A stretch of 64,000 nucleotides of DNA from Canna indica (GCA_034359265.1 CP136896.1:68893501-68957500), one strand, 5' to 3'; shown: positions 47,760-60,814, numbered from the stretch's first letter. Translations and numbers: made by a program. The notes: generated by a model from the letters alone, not told the origin.

Positions 47760-48420
47760 ATTTTTTAACTCATCATTTTCTCAACACAACTACGTCGGCC
47801 ATCTATTCACGCCCCGCATAGGCGTGTATCTTCTTCTCGAAGCGTCATCAACAACGCCTCCTCTGCTCTAACGTCATCAATAGAGATAGCACCTCCTCTC
47901 ATCAACACCTGCTTGCGTGTTATCACTGTGCGCCATCAACAGCGCCTCCTCTGCTCGCTCTCCTCAGCATCAACGATTTCCAACATCAATCAACTTGATT
48001 GCAGCCCTCTGTTCGCTGCCTCGCATTCCTCACACACGGCCGAAGCAGCCGCCTGCGTGACAACAAGCGACAGGGAGCTGCTTCTCCCTTTGCCACTGGA
48101 ATCTCCGCAGGAGCTCCGACTCAACCGCACAGCCCTCACGATCGCCTCCAATGCCGGCAAAGCTAAGAACTTGATTGAGGACGCCCGACGCATCCAACAC
48201 AGGCGCACAACACGCCTCGCGTGGACTCCGTGGAGACAGCTCGTGTTCCTCGCGAAGATAAGTCCACAAGTTCATTTAGTGAGAAAAAAAAGTGGAGAAA
48301 TGCCTCGTGAAGATAAGTCCACTTGAACAACTTGGGCTCACGTGGTCTATTAAGTTCATTTGAGCCTTTAAATAAATAAAAAAAGGAAGAAAATTAAAAA
48401 GAAAAAGAAAAAGAAGCATC
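47760..48420 (+). other. copia-2 leader/gag position without gag
   Basis: C/T-rich sequence with short imperfect repeats (CATCAACA-CGCCTCCTCTGCTC type, about 47850-47960). Open frames exist (47913-48326) but lack the gag WxxWK and zinc-knuckle motifs. Either gag was replaced by foreign DNA or it is decayed beyond recognition. Confidence 0.5.
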
Positions 48421-48617
48421 ATCATGTCTCTTGGAGATCAAGAAAGAAGCAAAAGGTATCTCTCTCATACGGTCGGTGTTGCTCAGTCTCTTCGAAAGCC
48501 ACCTATGAGACACAAGCTCAATATTAATATTTTTGCTGAGGAATATGCTCTATTTCTTCAATTTCAGCATGCTCAGAAATCTACCTCACAGTTTGTTCAT
48601 GGAGGTGCATCTACTGC

Positions 48618-51600
48618 TTGCTTAACACACACCTCAAGGCATGGTCATTGGATTTGGATTCAGGAGCTTCTGAACACATGTCTGGTAACATCTCATCCTT
48701 CTCTCATCTTAAGACACCTTCTCATCCCATCACAGTTGGGTCTCACTCATCAGTTAAAGGAATTGGTATTGTTTCTCCTACACCATCATTATCATTATCT
48801 ACCTTTTATATTCCAGAATTTCCTCTAAATCTTTTATCTGTCAGCAAACTTATAAAATTATTGAATTGCTCAATCACTTTCACTTCTGATTCTGTTGTTA
48901 TTCAGGACTCGCAAACTGGAAGGGTGATTGGCACTGGGCATGAATCTCGAGGCTTATACCACCTTGCTACAGAACATACCTCTGCATTAGTGGCTGAGTC
49001 ATCTCCTCTCCAAATCCATAGTCGTTTGGGTCATCCTCATCTTCGTAAGCTTCAACAAATGGTATCATCTTTTTCTCATCTTCAGAATCTTGATTATCAA
49101 TCATGTCAGCTAGGAAAACACATTAGACATTCATTTCCCAATAGACATTCATTTCCCAATAGAGCAAGTACTCAAGCCTCTACACCTTTTTCCGTGATAC
49201 ATTCTGATATTTTGGGTCCTAGTCGTACTTCCTCTAAATTAGGGTACAAATATTTCGTTACATTTATTGATGATTATTCTAGGATGACATGGTTATTCTT
49301 GCTCAAAGAGCGTTCCGAACTCTTTAACATTTTCTCCGCTTTCTTTGCTGAAATTAAAACCCAGTTTGATACTCCTATTCGCGTGTTACGAAGTGATAAT
49401 GCTAAAGAATATTTTTCAAACCAATTCCAAACATTTTTTGCACATCAAGGCATACTTCACCAATCATCATGTCCTCACACACCTCAACAAAATGGGGTTG
49501 CTGAACGAAAAAATAGACATCTCGTAGAAACTGCTAGAACACTTCTTCTTCACATGAATGTCCCCCTCACTTTTTAGGATGATGCTATTTTGACGGCCTG
49601 TTATCTTATAAACTGTATGTCTTCCTCTGTGGTACAAGGATAAATTCTTTTTTCCATCATTTTTTCAAATGACACACTTTACAAACTTCCACCTCGAATC
49701 TTTGGTAGTCCTTGTTTTGTTCATGCTTTATCCCCAAGAAAAGACAAGCTAGCCTCACGTGCAATTAAATGTGTTTTTCTTGGGTATTCTCGTCTTCAGC
49801 GAGGTTATCGTTGCTATTCTCCTGAACTTCAACGTGGCTTCATCTCTGCTAATGTTTTATTCTTTGAGGATACATCATTCTTTACCAGTTCGCCCTCCAC
49901 ATCTATGCCCATTACCGATGTTTTACCTATTCATGTACCCTTATCTACTTCACCTGACCCAGTTCCTTCCAACCCTGCTCCGGCTCAGCCATTACAGGTG
50001 TATCGCCGTCGAACTCAACAAACTTCTCATGATTTCGCTGCCCCGCCTACTGCCCCTATAGTTCCGAGTCTTCCACCTGACACTGACATTGATCTTTCCA
50101 TTGCTCTTCGAAAAGGTACTCGTCAACATAAAACACCTTATCCCCTATCGGATTTTGTTTCTTACTCAGCTTTATCACCAGACTATTATGTTTTTATTTC
50201 CTCCATGTCTTCTGTTACTATTCCACAGCATCTTTCAGAAGCTCTTTCCCATAAAGGATGGCAACAGACTATGATTGGGGAGATGTCCGCTCTTCATGAT
50301 AATGGTACATGGGATTTGATCCCTCTTCCTCCAAGCAAATCTACAGTTGGCTGCAGATGGATTTACACTATAAAGACTTCGCCTAGTGGTTCTGTTGATA
50401 GAATTAAGGCTCGATTGGTAGCCAAGGGTTACACTCAAATTTATGGTGTGGATTATATGGACACTTTTTCTCCTGTTGCCAAAATTGCTTCTATCCGTCT
50501 ATTTATTGCTATGGCTGCCACTTTTAATTGGCCACTTCACCAGCTGGACATCAAAAATGCATTCCTCCATGGTGACATTGATGAGGAGGTATATATGGAG
50601 CAACCACCAAGTTTTGTTCCTCGGGGGAGTCGAGGCTAGTGTGTCGATTGAAGAAATCTATATATGGTCTGAAGCAATCTCCGAGAGCTTGGTTTGGGAA
50701 ATTCAGCTCTGCCCTACTTCAGTTTGGCATGATTAGATGCGTTTCATATCACTCGGACTTCCACCTCAGTTCATCCTCTAGAAAACGAATACTCTTGATT
50801 GTTTATGTTGATGATATAATCATCACAAGAGATGACATCGAGGGGATTAAGAGACTAAAAGCCCATTTGCATCAATAATTTCAAACAAAAGACTTGGGCA
50901 ACTTGAGATATTTTCTAGGCATCGAAGTAGCTCGATATGAAGGAAGGATATTTATGTCACAAAGAAAATATGCACTTGATATACTCGAGGGCACGGGTAT
51001 GCTAGGAGCCAAACCAGTTGATTCACTTGTGGATTGTAATGCCAAGATACTACCTGGACAGGGGGAGCTTTTATCGGATCCAGGAAAATATCGCAGGCTA
51101 GTAGGACAACTTAACTATATCACGATTACCAGACTTGATATTTCATTTGTTGTTAGTGTGATCAACCAATTTCTCGAGACTCCTTGCGAGGATCATTGGA
51201 AAGCAGCTTTGAGAGTAGTTCGCTATCTTAAGGTTGCTCCTGGTAAATGACTTATATATCATGGTCAAAGTCATCTTCAAGTAACTGCATATACAGACGC
51301 AGATTGGGTGCTCCTGGGCAGGTGCACCCACTGATCGGCGATCTACCTCCGGTTTTTGTGTTCTTCTTGGACGAAATCTAATCTCATGAAAAATTAAAAA
51401 ACAGAATGTAGTAGCAAGATCACGCGCAGAGGCTGAGTACAGGGCCGTGGTAATGGCTACTTGTGAACTAATGTGGGTGAAGCAAATAATGGCAGAATTG
51501 AAATTCAAGCATCCTAAGCCTACGAAGTTATATTGTGATAATCAAGCTGTTATGAATATAGCTTCTAATCCAGTTTTTCATGAGAGAACAAAACACATAG

Positions 51601-51770
51601 AGATTGATTGTCACTTCATTAGAGAAAAAATTCAGTCTAAAGAAAATATAATGTCATTTGTTAGTTCCAATGATCAACTAGCTGATGTATTGACTAAATC
51701 TCTTCGTTGTCCAAGGATTGAGTATATTTGTAACAAGCTCGGGCTTTATGACATTTACGCCCTAGCTTGA
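48618..51770 (+). pseudogene. copia-2 pol polyprotein remnants (PR-INT-RT-RH)
   Basis: Protease motif LDSGASEHMSG near 48660; GAG-pre-integrase SRLGHPHLRKL with CQLGKH; integrase core with SDILGP, TFIDDYSRMTWLF and VAERKNR, ending in a stop near 49578. RT resumes at 49905-50639 ([34 protein letters not shown]), shifts frame to 50639-50878 (KKSIYGLKQSPRAWF, YVDDII), then 50894-51250 (LRYFLGIEVA). RNase H is at 51447-51770 (TKLYCDNQAVMNIA, RTKHIEIDCHFIRE). A 17-18-bp tandem duplication doubles HSFPNR in integrase. At least four frame interruptions make it inactive. Confidence 0.9.
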
Positions 51771-51777
51771 GGGAGAG

Positions 51778-51887
51778 TGTTAGGAGTTAGGTCATTTGTA
51801 TTTAGTCCCATATGGAATAATTTATCTATGTAAATTTTATTTTCATTATATAAATATATGTGGTAGGGAAGTCTACCACTCCCCACT
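51778..51887 (+). repeat. copia-2 3' LTR
   Basis: Starts TGTTAGGAGTTAGGTC just after the polyprotein end and a GGGAGAG purine tract; matches the first part of the left LTR and then lacks its last stretch. Confidence 0.8.
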
Positions 51888-52056
51888 TAAACAATTCATC
51901 TGTCCTATACAAACACCTGGAGTAATCGGATAGGACAGTTGTCAACATAATAATCATCATACAGGAATGAAAACAATTCTATATATTCGTATGAAATGGT
52001 GGAAAAAGTGTAACGAAGACTGGAAAAGGAGAAGACAAAGAGTCAATGCAGTGTCA

Positions 52057-55000
52057 TCATCTTGCTGATGGACCATCTTCATCTGAAATGCTAGGGTACT
52101 CGGAATCATATGAACCAGATTGCCATTGCATACCGTGTTTTTTAAGCATATTCTTAGTGCTCGTGTCATCACATTGTGTTCTACCACGAGCACCCTGTAG
52201 TGCTAACATCTCTTTCAGCTGTATCACCACCTCGATCATTGTTGGCCTCTTGGAGGAGGATTGCATGGCACAATTGAGAGCTACATATGCCATCTTCCAA
52301 GCAGAATTCACATCATATGTGCCTCCAAGTGTTACATCGACAATTTCCTCAATCTTTCCTTCTGCAAGCCTGTCGCATGCCCATTGCACTATGTGACTCT
52401 TTTCTGAATCATTAAGTATGGGTGGCTGGCCTGTGATCAGTTCCAAGAGAACAACCCCAAAGCTGAATACATCACTCTTCTCACTAAGTTGGTTCTTCAC
52501 GTAGTACCTAAGAAAGAAGAACAAATCATTAGCTGGAGACATTGTTTTGTTCTCAAAAAGTCTTACAGTTTTTATTTCTAACTTGTTCGTGGAAGAAGAT
52601 TGCAGAAGTTGAGTACATGACATACTCTGGATCAAGATATCCTGGGGTGCCAACAACCCTTGTTGATACATGGCTGTGTTCTTCATTTTCGAAAGCCTTT
52701 GATAGACCAAAATCCGAAATCTTAGCCTCGAGCCTTTCATTCAACAAGATGTTTGTAGTCTTCACATCCCTATGAATAAGTGGAGGCTTGCATGCAGTAT
52801 GCAAATACTCAAGCCCTGCACATTATCTAAATCCATGAACTTAAACCTCAAATTATCATTGCATTTCTTTACCTCAAAAAATAGATCACTGCATAAGTTA
52901 TTTGCATATTTATGATTGATATTGTTTTCTGCATACTAGAGAAACTCTTTGATATAAAATATGTAGCTCATATTGAACACAAAGAAAAATATATGTTTAA
53001 GCAAAACCTTGTGCAGCTTCAATAGCAATACGGAGGCGTTGATCCCAACTTAAAGGTCTAGCACCGCGAGAACCTGTAATATGACACAATGAGTTGCCAA
53101 TGGTTTCCTGAAAAATCAATCCTGTGATGTATAACTTGTAGTGCTTTTTCTTCAGGAGTTTCCTAATCAAGCATGAACCTAAGTAAATTTTGCCAAGTTT
53201 GAGACTTCTACAAATTTCTCCAATTTTAGCAAGGTTGAGATCATAGATTGAAATCTTGTACCATACCGAGCGGTACACCCGGTAATTATTGGTTTTTCAA
53301 AAAATTAGTATCGGGCCGGTACTAGGGTATACCATATGTATCCTCGCATCTTGGAATGGCACCGTCCAATACAGGGCTTATACCGTCCATGAGAGAGCTT
53401 ATACAGGGCGATACATGCCCAGTGGCTAGTTTTTCAGCTATTTGGTAATTTTTTAACCAGCTCCAAAGGGGTCTTTAAGCCATTAGGGCTGGCTTTATAA
53501 AACCCTCTCATTCACCCTTTACCGACACTCTAGCTCTCGTACTCTTCTGCATTCTAGGTATAAATTTGTGTATTTTTCATTGTAACTTGAAGATTAAAAT
53601 CATATTTTCAATGTATTAGGCCATGGTCGATAAATTCGTGTGTTTTTTCGTTATCTATTAGTAGATCATGTGTGTTTGTTCATCATTCTAATGATAAAAT
53701 AATATGTTTGGAGCTTAAATTTTTCAATAAAAGAGAGAAAAATCCAGTACAAACTGGCCCATATTGTGTTTCGGTACGATATGATACTGTACATATTGTA
53801 GTGGTCAGTTATGGAGATCAGTACCATTATAAGATTTTAAACCATGGTTAAGATAGTCTAGCCTAACCAATAAATGCAACACTTTGAAAAAGAACATATT
53901 AAGAAGTAGAGCGTAGAACCTCTGAGGTGCTCTCTAAGAGTTCCTTCGGACATGTACTCATAGATCAATGCCAGGTGCTCTCCCTCAATGCAATACCCCA
54001 TCATGAAAACTAAATTCCTGTGATGCACCCTTGACAAATGCTGAGCCTGCAACACAAAAATCAATAATAAGATCGATGCTGCCTTTTCTCTTTAAAAAAA
54101 AGAATATTGAAACTAATTCTTGGATTAACTAGAAGAAAATAAATTAATTACCTCAGCTACAAACTCCTGAGATGATGTGTGGGACAGCATCTTCACAGCA
54201 ACTTCACTCTCCCGTAAATAGCCATGATAGACAATCCCAAATGCCCCTCTTCCGAGAATCCTCTCAAAGTTTCGAGTCATCTTTTTCACTTCTGTGTATG
54301 TGAATCTATGATTCTGAATTGACATTGCGTACTCATTCTGCCCACTCATGTAGCGATCTCTTGCTGTTGTTTCAAGATAAACTATATTGAATTCTCATGC
54401 AGAGAGTTACAGAGCATGAAATGTGCTACAAAAAGATTTTACCTCGTTTCTTTCTTAAAATGTACAGAAGGATAACCGCCATTACCAGCAACATGACAGA
54501 AACAACGCAAGAAACCACAATAATATAAATTTTCTTCTTCGTCTTTCCCTCACATGAAGTGGCATTTACACAAATATTTGGATTACCGTCGATTCTTGCA
54601 TAACAAAGGTTTCATATTTAAGCGGAAATAGATAAAATAAAAAAATGAAGTGCCATCTGTAGGATATTTCATCATATAACCTTAAAGTAAGTGTTCCATT
54701 TTGTGATTTTGCAAGGAGTGGAGAAGGAACCATTCCATTGAGTTGGTTGTTTGCCAAATTTCTGAAGAAGCACCATAATATTAATATAAGAGAAATAATA
54801 GCATGCAAGGATCTCGTATACCAATCTAGATCAGAATAATATAGTTTCACTTAGTACTTTGAATAAGGATCATAAAAGTCAATAAAAATACTTACAGGAA
54901 CTTTAGTTCTGGCAAATATGCTAGCATAGATGGTATTTTCCCTTTTAGTTGGTTGTAAGACAAATCTCTGAACAATTATATTATTAAGTTATTGATTGTT

Positions 55001-57875
55001 ATAACACACAACAACAACAAAAAAATTAAGCAAGAATATAGCACTTACAAGTACTGGACATTACTGAGGTTGGCAAAAGAAGCTGTTATCTCTCCAGTCA
55101 ATCCACTGGATGAAAGATTTCTGCAGAAAAATTTGCAACCTATTACATATCCAATTTACTGTCAATGTATCCTAAAAGTCGTGTTTTATTTTTTTCTCAC
55201 TTCACTGTCTTTCTTAAGAAACTAACTCACACTGCGGTGATCCTTGGAAGTCCAGATACATCAGAAGTACAGTTCAATCCATCCCAAGCATAAGCTTTTG
55301 GCACACATGGATCCCCCATCCAATTTTTGTTCACTCTATACCATTCTTTGATTGCCATCATAGTATGAACTAAATTTTCAACATGGCATGACAAAATAAA
55401 CATACTTAAAACATATTACACTTCTATCTTAAAGACAGTAGACACAAGTTAAAGAAGCAAATTGCAGAACCCCTTATTTCTTCTCAAAAATCTCATAATT
55501 GTCAGAGCAACTAGAAAGGATTTAGTTCAAATATGAAATGTATCCAATAACTTTAGCAATTAAATGGAATAAAACATTGTAATTGACTAAAGGCTCGGGA
55601 AACAAAGAGAAGATATTTATGAGAAGGAAAATGATTGAGTTGGGATGCTTTCCAGCATTCGTCTCCAATATGTCAAAAATATATCGAATCATGAACTAAG
55701 GAACAAAGGATTAAATGTCGTCATTACCATCTCTGTTTTCTGAAGGCACCATTGTGTTAGGCACTGTTTCGAACACCTCTACTGCATTGAGCATGGGCGG
55801 CGATGTGGAATTACTTGTCGCAACAAGCGATATGTTAAACTGACCGCTTGATGAACTAGGGTTCGTGCTGTATATAGCACTGGCAGAGAGGTATACCGGG
55901 GAGAAAGGTTTAGCATCGTTTGACAAGTTTCCACCAAAATAGACAAAAAATCCCCTCGATTCATTCTTGAGCAATGGTTGCAGCTCAGCAAAATGTAAAA
56001 CTGCATAGTATTCATTAAGACCTTCAGGATCTGTCGTCAAGCTAATCTCCAGTTTGGTGGAGTTCACAGGGACAACTGCAGTCTGCATCACAACCAAAGG
56101 AGCTTCAAAATGATCATCCATAGAACGTTGAACTGTAAAATTAGTGGAAGGATTTTCCCAAGGGAGAGCAGTGTCATTGAATATTTGCCAAATCCGATCA
56201 TGGCGATCGGAAGGGAACCTGTAACATTGACAAGATTAAACTTTAAAGAAATTGTATTCTACAATACAGAAATTAAGAACACATGAGCTTTCTAACCTCA
56301 CATAATCACTTGTTCTCCCCAAATCAAACCGAGAAGAAAGAACGAGACTGAGATTGGCGTTTGCAAGAGGATAAAGAGTTCTGTTGAGTGGTCTTAACTC
56401 CAAGGAAGAAATGAAGGGAGTTCCACGGCCTATGTTGACCAGGCAAACCGAGATCAGATCAGTTGTGGCTTCGACAATAATTTCAGTGCTATAGGCTATC
56501 GATGGATCAGTTATATTCATCGTCTTCCAAAAGTTTACGCCGAGATGGAGATCGAACTGAAGAGAAGAACTACTCTTGGAATCGTAGTTTCCATACAAAA
56601 ATGTTGGCCGTATGAGATACTTCATTCCCACAGTCATCTCCTTGAAGGTGTAGCAGTTGCGAGCACCACTCGGGAAGCTTCTCACGCTGAGATAACGTTG
56701 GGGAAGCGTAACGGTTCTGTATGCCGCCGATATGTTAAAGTTTATACCGGCGTCGATGAAGGCTTCGTCGGAAACATATGCGATGCCGGATCGTGGGGCG
56801 ACGTAGTGCGAATTCTTGGTTCCACAGTCGAGACTGATAAAATCTGCATGCATGCTTAAATCTTTGAATCAGAATATGAAAAATCGAATATCAACTTCGA
56901 AATTTTCTAAATCCGAACTAAATTCAAAAAACACAATATATAATTGAACTGAAATTGTTTCAATTTCAATAATTTCATTTTGATCGTAAAAGTGTCATCC
57001 TATAATTTCAAAAAAAAATCATTTATTAATTTAAATTTTTTATAAATTCTTTAAAAAAGTTAGGATGCATTTTTTATGATCATTTTGACCACTTTTAAGA
57101 GTTTCAAACTATTGAAATCGTTTGAACGGTTTCAACTTTTTTACCATCAATATGTATCCTAAAATATCTAAACATATCACAAAAAATCTAAATTAATGAA
57201 TAAAAATGAAACTGTTGAAATGATTTAATATTTTCACTTTTTAATTATGAAAATGTATCTTAAAATTGTAAAAAAAAATTGTCAAAAAAATTCGTTCACT
57301 AATTTATAAATTTGATGTTAGGCCTGGCCGGCGTCGAGAAAGATTTGACATTTCATATTCATGATTTTTTTAAAAAAATTAGAATGTATTTTCATGATCA
57401 AATAATATTCAAGAATTCAAGTGAAATATTTCAAAATTCTAGTGCAATAGTATATTGGATTTTTTTAATTTAATTATGATTTCAAAAATTTTAAAACTAT
57501 ATTCGATTTTGAAAATTTTGAAGTGTCATATTCTTTAAGGAAAATTACTAAAATAAAAATGTGAAAGAAAATATTTCTGTAACAAAAATTGTTCAATATA
57601 TTTAAATTCTAATCAAGATAAAGCGTATCAAATCAGATTAAGGAAAATTCCTAAAATAAAAACGTGAAAGAAAAAAAAAAAAGATTTCTGTAACAAAATT
57701 TGTTCAATATATTTAAATTCTAATCAAGATAAAGCGTATCAAATCAAATTAATTGAATCATGATTAATTGGAAGGTTGCAATTAATGACTCACCGAGACC
57801 TTCTGTGAATTGACCTCCAACTCGAACGGCGACCGACAAGAGCAGTAGAATTAAGCATGAGTTGATGGCTGCCAT
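52057..57875 (-). CDS. LRR receptor-like kinase, subfamily I (gene 4), complete
   Basis: Exons: 57794-57875, 56297-56843, 55728-56218, 55231-55369, 55049-55120, 54896-54967, 54681-54761, 54443-54594, 54152-54363, 53920-54046, 53008-53073, 52626-52815, 52057-52507; the total is 2682 nt, 893 residues, phases consistent. Signal peptide [20 protein letters not shown]...; malectin-like region with [24 protein letters not shown] linker; three LRR exons; one membrane span ([20 protein letters not shown]). The kinase has P-loop [41 protein letters not shown] and [15 protein letters not shown]. It is shorter than genes 1 and 3 before VAVK (RESE instead of DGGTQ) and after it (SSQEF instead of SSQGSKEF). 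The C-tail ends DEDGPSAR, like gene 3's SDVSGPSAR. Likely an active RD kinase at the plasma membrane; ligand unknown. Its distal upstream DNA is separated by transposons. Confidence 0.95.
53247..53845. mobile_element. MITE-like insertion in gene 4 intron
   Basis: About 600 bp with imperfect inverted ends (left ATTGAAATCTTGTACCAT, right ATAAGATTTTAAACCATGG) and several GGTAC-centred motifs (ACCATACCGAGCGGTAC near the left, CGGTACGATATGATAC near the right). No ORF. The ends and any target duplication are not resolved. Confidence 0.5.
57535..57750. repeat. Tandem duplication of about 103 bp in gene 4 intron 1
   Basis: Unit 1 (57535-57637) and unit 2 (57638-57750) share TTAAGGAAAATT, GTGAAAGAAA, ATTTCTGTAACAAAA and TAATCAAGATAAAGCGTATC. 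The second copy differs mainly by a longer A-run. Confidence 0.85.
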
Positions 57876-58205
57876 TGCCGCCAGCTTCAAAGATTAATGA
57901 AGCATCTCATTCTTTCATGGCCAACTCCTCCATTAAAGAGAAAGTTGCAGTCTTCCATTAAAGAGAAGGTTAGTTTGAACTAATTAACTCATGCATGTCA
58001 CATCAGATAGCTGTCCCGTATAAGACAGGTCAGCACAATCAATCGCCTACTTTGAGTTTGAGAAATCGCCCAAGTTGTAATTGATGTAAGGATATTAGGC
58101 ATGGTTGTACAATACCAAAAGCTTTAGAGATAGTGATAGCAAAATAATTGGAGAATAAGTTTTTTTTTTTTTCCGAAAAGTAGAATATATTATCACTACT
58201 AGAAA

Positions 58206-58585
58206 AATGGTCATCAGCAACGGCTGATGCCGTTGCTGCACCGTTGCTGAAGAGCATCAGCAACGACCGAGCCGTTGCAATAGAGCCGTGACAGAAAGTC
58301 GCGTTGCTGATGACTTAGCAACGGCCGCTCGGGCCGTCGCTCAAAACATTATCAGCAATGGCCGCTCGGGCCGTCGCTAAAAATATTATCAGCAACGATT
58401 TTGCCACAGACCCGGAGCCGTTGCTGATAACATTAATAGCAACGGCCGCTGAGTCCGTAGCAAAGCCGTTAGTAAAAGCCCGTCGCTAAGCCGTTGCTGT
58501 AGGTCATCAGCAACAACTTTCGATACACTTTTAGCAACGGCTTTCCCACGGACGCCCGTGGAAAAACCGTTGCTGATGACATATA
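58206..58585. repeat. CACTA left subterminal repeats
   Basis: Many copies of AGCAACGGC and its inverse GCCGTTGCT, often paired (for example CAGCAACGGCTGATGCCGTT). The mirrored array lies at about 61465-61755. Confidence 0.85.
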
Positions 58586-58944
58586 CCTGCAACCAGAAAA
58601 TTTGAAAATTTCAAATTTCCATTGATACATTGATACATTTATCTGATACATAACTCACACACCCATACCCTCATACACACATTCATTCACACATCACAAA
58701 CACCTCATACACATTCATTCACACATCACAAACACACCAAAATATACATCAAAACAATTATATTTATATTGATAATTATCCACGATAGTATAAAAACAAT
58801 TCAAATGCAAAATTGAAGTATCAATATCCAAACAAAATAAGTTAAACAAGTTCAATATCCAAACAAAAAATCTCACGATCACGATGGAGGATGGTCTGGA
58901 TTATATGGCGGGGTCTGGAGCGCTTGAGTGTACACCGGCGTGGA

Positions 58945-60406
58945 CTAACTCGAGGACGATGGATTAGATGATGCCGAAGAGATGCCTGCTTCGGGATGAC
59001 CTGACAAGTTGCGTAGCATAGCTTCTATATTCGCCATCGTCTGACTCTGGCGCTCCATCAACTCAGTCTGACGCGCGACCGTCTCCTCTAGTGTCCTTAT
59101 CCTATTACTATGATCATAACTGGATCTGGAGGTGGACGGCCGCTCACCAGCGACCGGAGGGGTCGGTGCCCCAAGTGGCCCTAGTACGGCTCGCGCATGA
59201 CCACTATCTGCGAAGCCATATACGCGGCCATGGTCCCAGCCACCTGCGGCCTCGACCCACGATGCTGCGTCAAAGTCCTCGGGGGTACCCCCACGCTGCA
59301 CCACCGTCTGGCTGTAGGTCTCCTACTCGAGTTTGATTTTTTGTTTAATATTTATCATAAAACTTAAATTATAAATATATAATGAATAATTTAAACAAAT
59401 ATATAATTACCATAATGTATGCAGCGCGGTTGTGGATGTACTCCCCAGTCCCATGTGCTCGACGGTGAGTCCGCTCAAACACCGCCATCAGGGAGGGTCG
59501 CTGGACACTCCCGTCATCCGACACCGTCGTCTACATTTACAAAACAAATACATTAATTAGTACACATAATAACAAATAAAATATATAATTAAAAGATATA
59601 CTTACCATACGGTTTGCGTGCACTGCAAATGCAACAGAGCCGCCGGTGTGACGCGCTGCTCCCCCCGACATGCGATTTCTAGCCGCATTCCGAGAAACCT
59701 TCTGCCATCGATCCGTCGACCATATCCCCACGAGCTGGTCCCATATATCCGGAGTAATCCAACCGGAGCCGTATCCCCGAGTCTCCGCGATGTTAGTGGT
59801 CCCAGCTCGGGCCATCGCTTGGGACCGAGCCTGCCCCAGCTGCCCGTTGTACCTTGCCCGGGAAATAGCCTCCCAGGCAGCGTAAATGAAGGGCCTCTGG
59901 TCCTCGGCCCATGTATAGCGAGCCTGCAAAATAATAATATCAGTACCAATATTAATATATCATCATGCATGTAAAAAATAATAATAATACGTGCCTCAAA
60001 CTCGCGCCATAACATGTCAACGTGCTCGCTAGTCACGTGAGACCACGTAGGCCATGCCCCGTGCATGTATCGTCGAATAGTAGAAGAAATGCTCCTCGGC
60101 ACTTCTTCTTGCTCGAACCTGCACAACAAAAATAAATTTTAATATTATATTATGATATAATGAATTTGTAATGATTCATAATTCATGATATATTACGTAC
60201 CGCTCCCCAATCACGCTAATCAATATACGTGACTCTGTGGCTGGTGGAGGCTGCCACCTGTTCGGCCCGCGTGGCCGCCTACGTCTGGATGTACTAGCCT
60301 CGGCAGTATCATCCTCATGAGGATCAGCAACAGGAGGATCAGCAGCATGAGTAAGTGCTGGAGTCTCACCGATCGGAGACTCCGAAACTCTCCTATTCCA
60401 TTCCAT
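58945..60406 (-). CDS. CACTA-borne Transposase_24-like protein (Ptta/En/Spm family)
   Basis: Five exons: 60201-60406, 59995-60118, 59606-59923, 59411-59530, 58945-59322; the sum is 1146 nt, 381 residues with no stop. Intron 2 needs a GC donor (GAG|GCACGT); the other introns are GT-AG. The N-terminus is acidic then Arg-rich; the middle matches the Transposase_24 pattern: PRSISSTIRRYMHGAWPTWS, RYTWAEDQRPF, WDQLVGIWSTDRWQKVS, a NAARNRMSGGAARHTGGS region and VFERTHRRAHG. The C-terminus has a helix rich in Glu/Gln (TLEETVARQTELMERQSQTM) that may form a coiled coil. This is an accessory En/Spm-family protein, not the DDE catalytic subunit. The start at 60406 lies beside a (GGAAT)n run, so an alternative start is possible. 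Confidence 0.8.
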
Positions 60407-60434
60407 TCCATTCCATTCGGGATTTATGTTATTC

Positions 60435-60610
60435 GTACTGCACTTACGTTTTTATTTTAACTGTTAACTAATTATTCTAAATTTCGACAGCATCTCCCTA
60501 CAGTTCTCCGAATACGCATATCATCTGGGCGCGTATCGGAGAACAAGAGAGAGGTTGTCGAATTTTAGAATAATTAATTAACAGTTAAAATAAAAACGTA
60601 AGTGCAGTAC
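60435..60610. repeat. 176-bp hairpin inside CACTA, upstream of its gene
   Basis: The outer arms (GTACTGCACTTACGTTTTTA ... TTCGACA and TGTCGAA ... AAAACGTAAGTGCAGTAC) pair over about 55 bp, and an inner pair (GTTCTCCGAATACGC / GCGTATCGGAGAAC) continues the fold. It begins about 30 bp upstream of the 60406 start codon. Confidence 0.85.
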
Positions 60611-60814
60611 AAATAACTATATTCCCAAATTGTCCAATCAGGGACAATTCAAGAATTGTACGTCGTATAAAAGATCATCTACTTCTTTTACACGAACATA
60701 CAATTCCCGAACGGATCTAAGGTTTTGCTAAATCATATCCGATTCGTCGATGCGTACGTGAAACATATCAACTTGTCGGATGGATGATTATTTTCTAAAT
60801 GTTTCGAGACAGTT

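Larger units (their letters stand above)
47602..51887 (+). mobile_element. copia-2: short-LTR Ty1/copia retrotransposon, decayed
   Basis: Bounded by TAAAC duplications (47597-47601 and 51888-51892). LTRs are short: left 47602-47739, right 51778-51887 (the right copy has lost part of its end). A degenerate initiator-Met PBS, TAATATCAGAGTCGG, follows the left LTR. Protease, integrase, RT and RNase H follow in copia order on the plus strand with several frameshifts and stops. The segment where gag should be (47760-48420) has no gag motif. It sits in the gene 3/gene 4 intergenic space. Confidence 0.88.

Noticed and set aside
47913..48326. 137-codon ORF inside copia-2
   Set aside because: Low-complexity composition, no gag or host-protein motif, and overlapping antisense ORFs of similar length.
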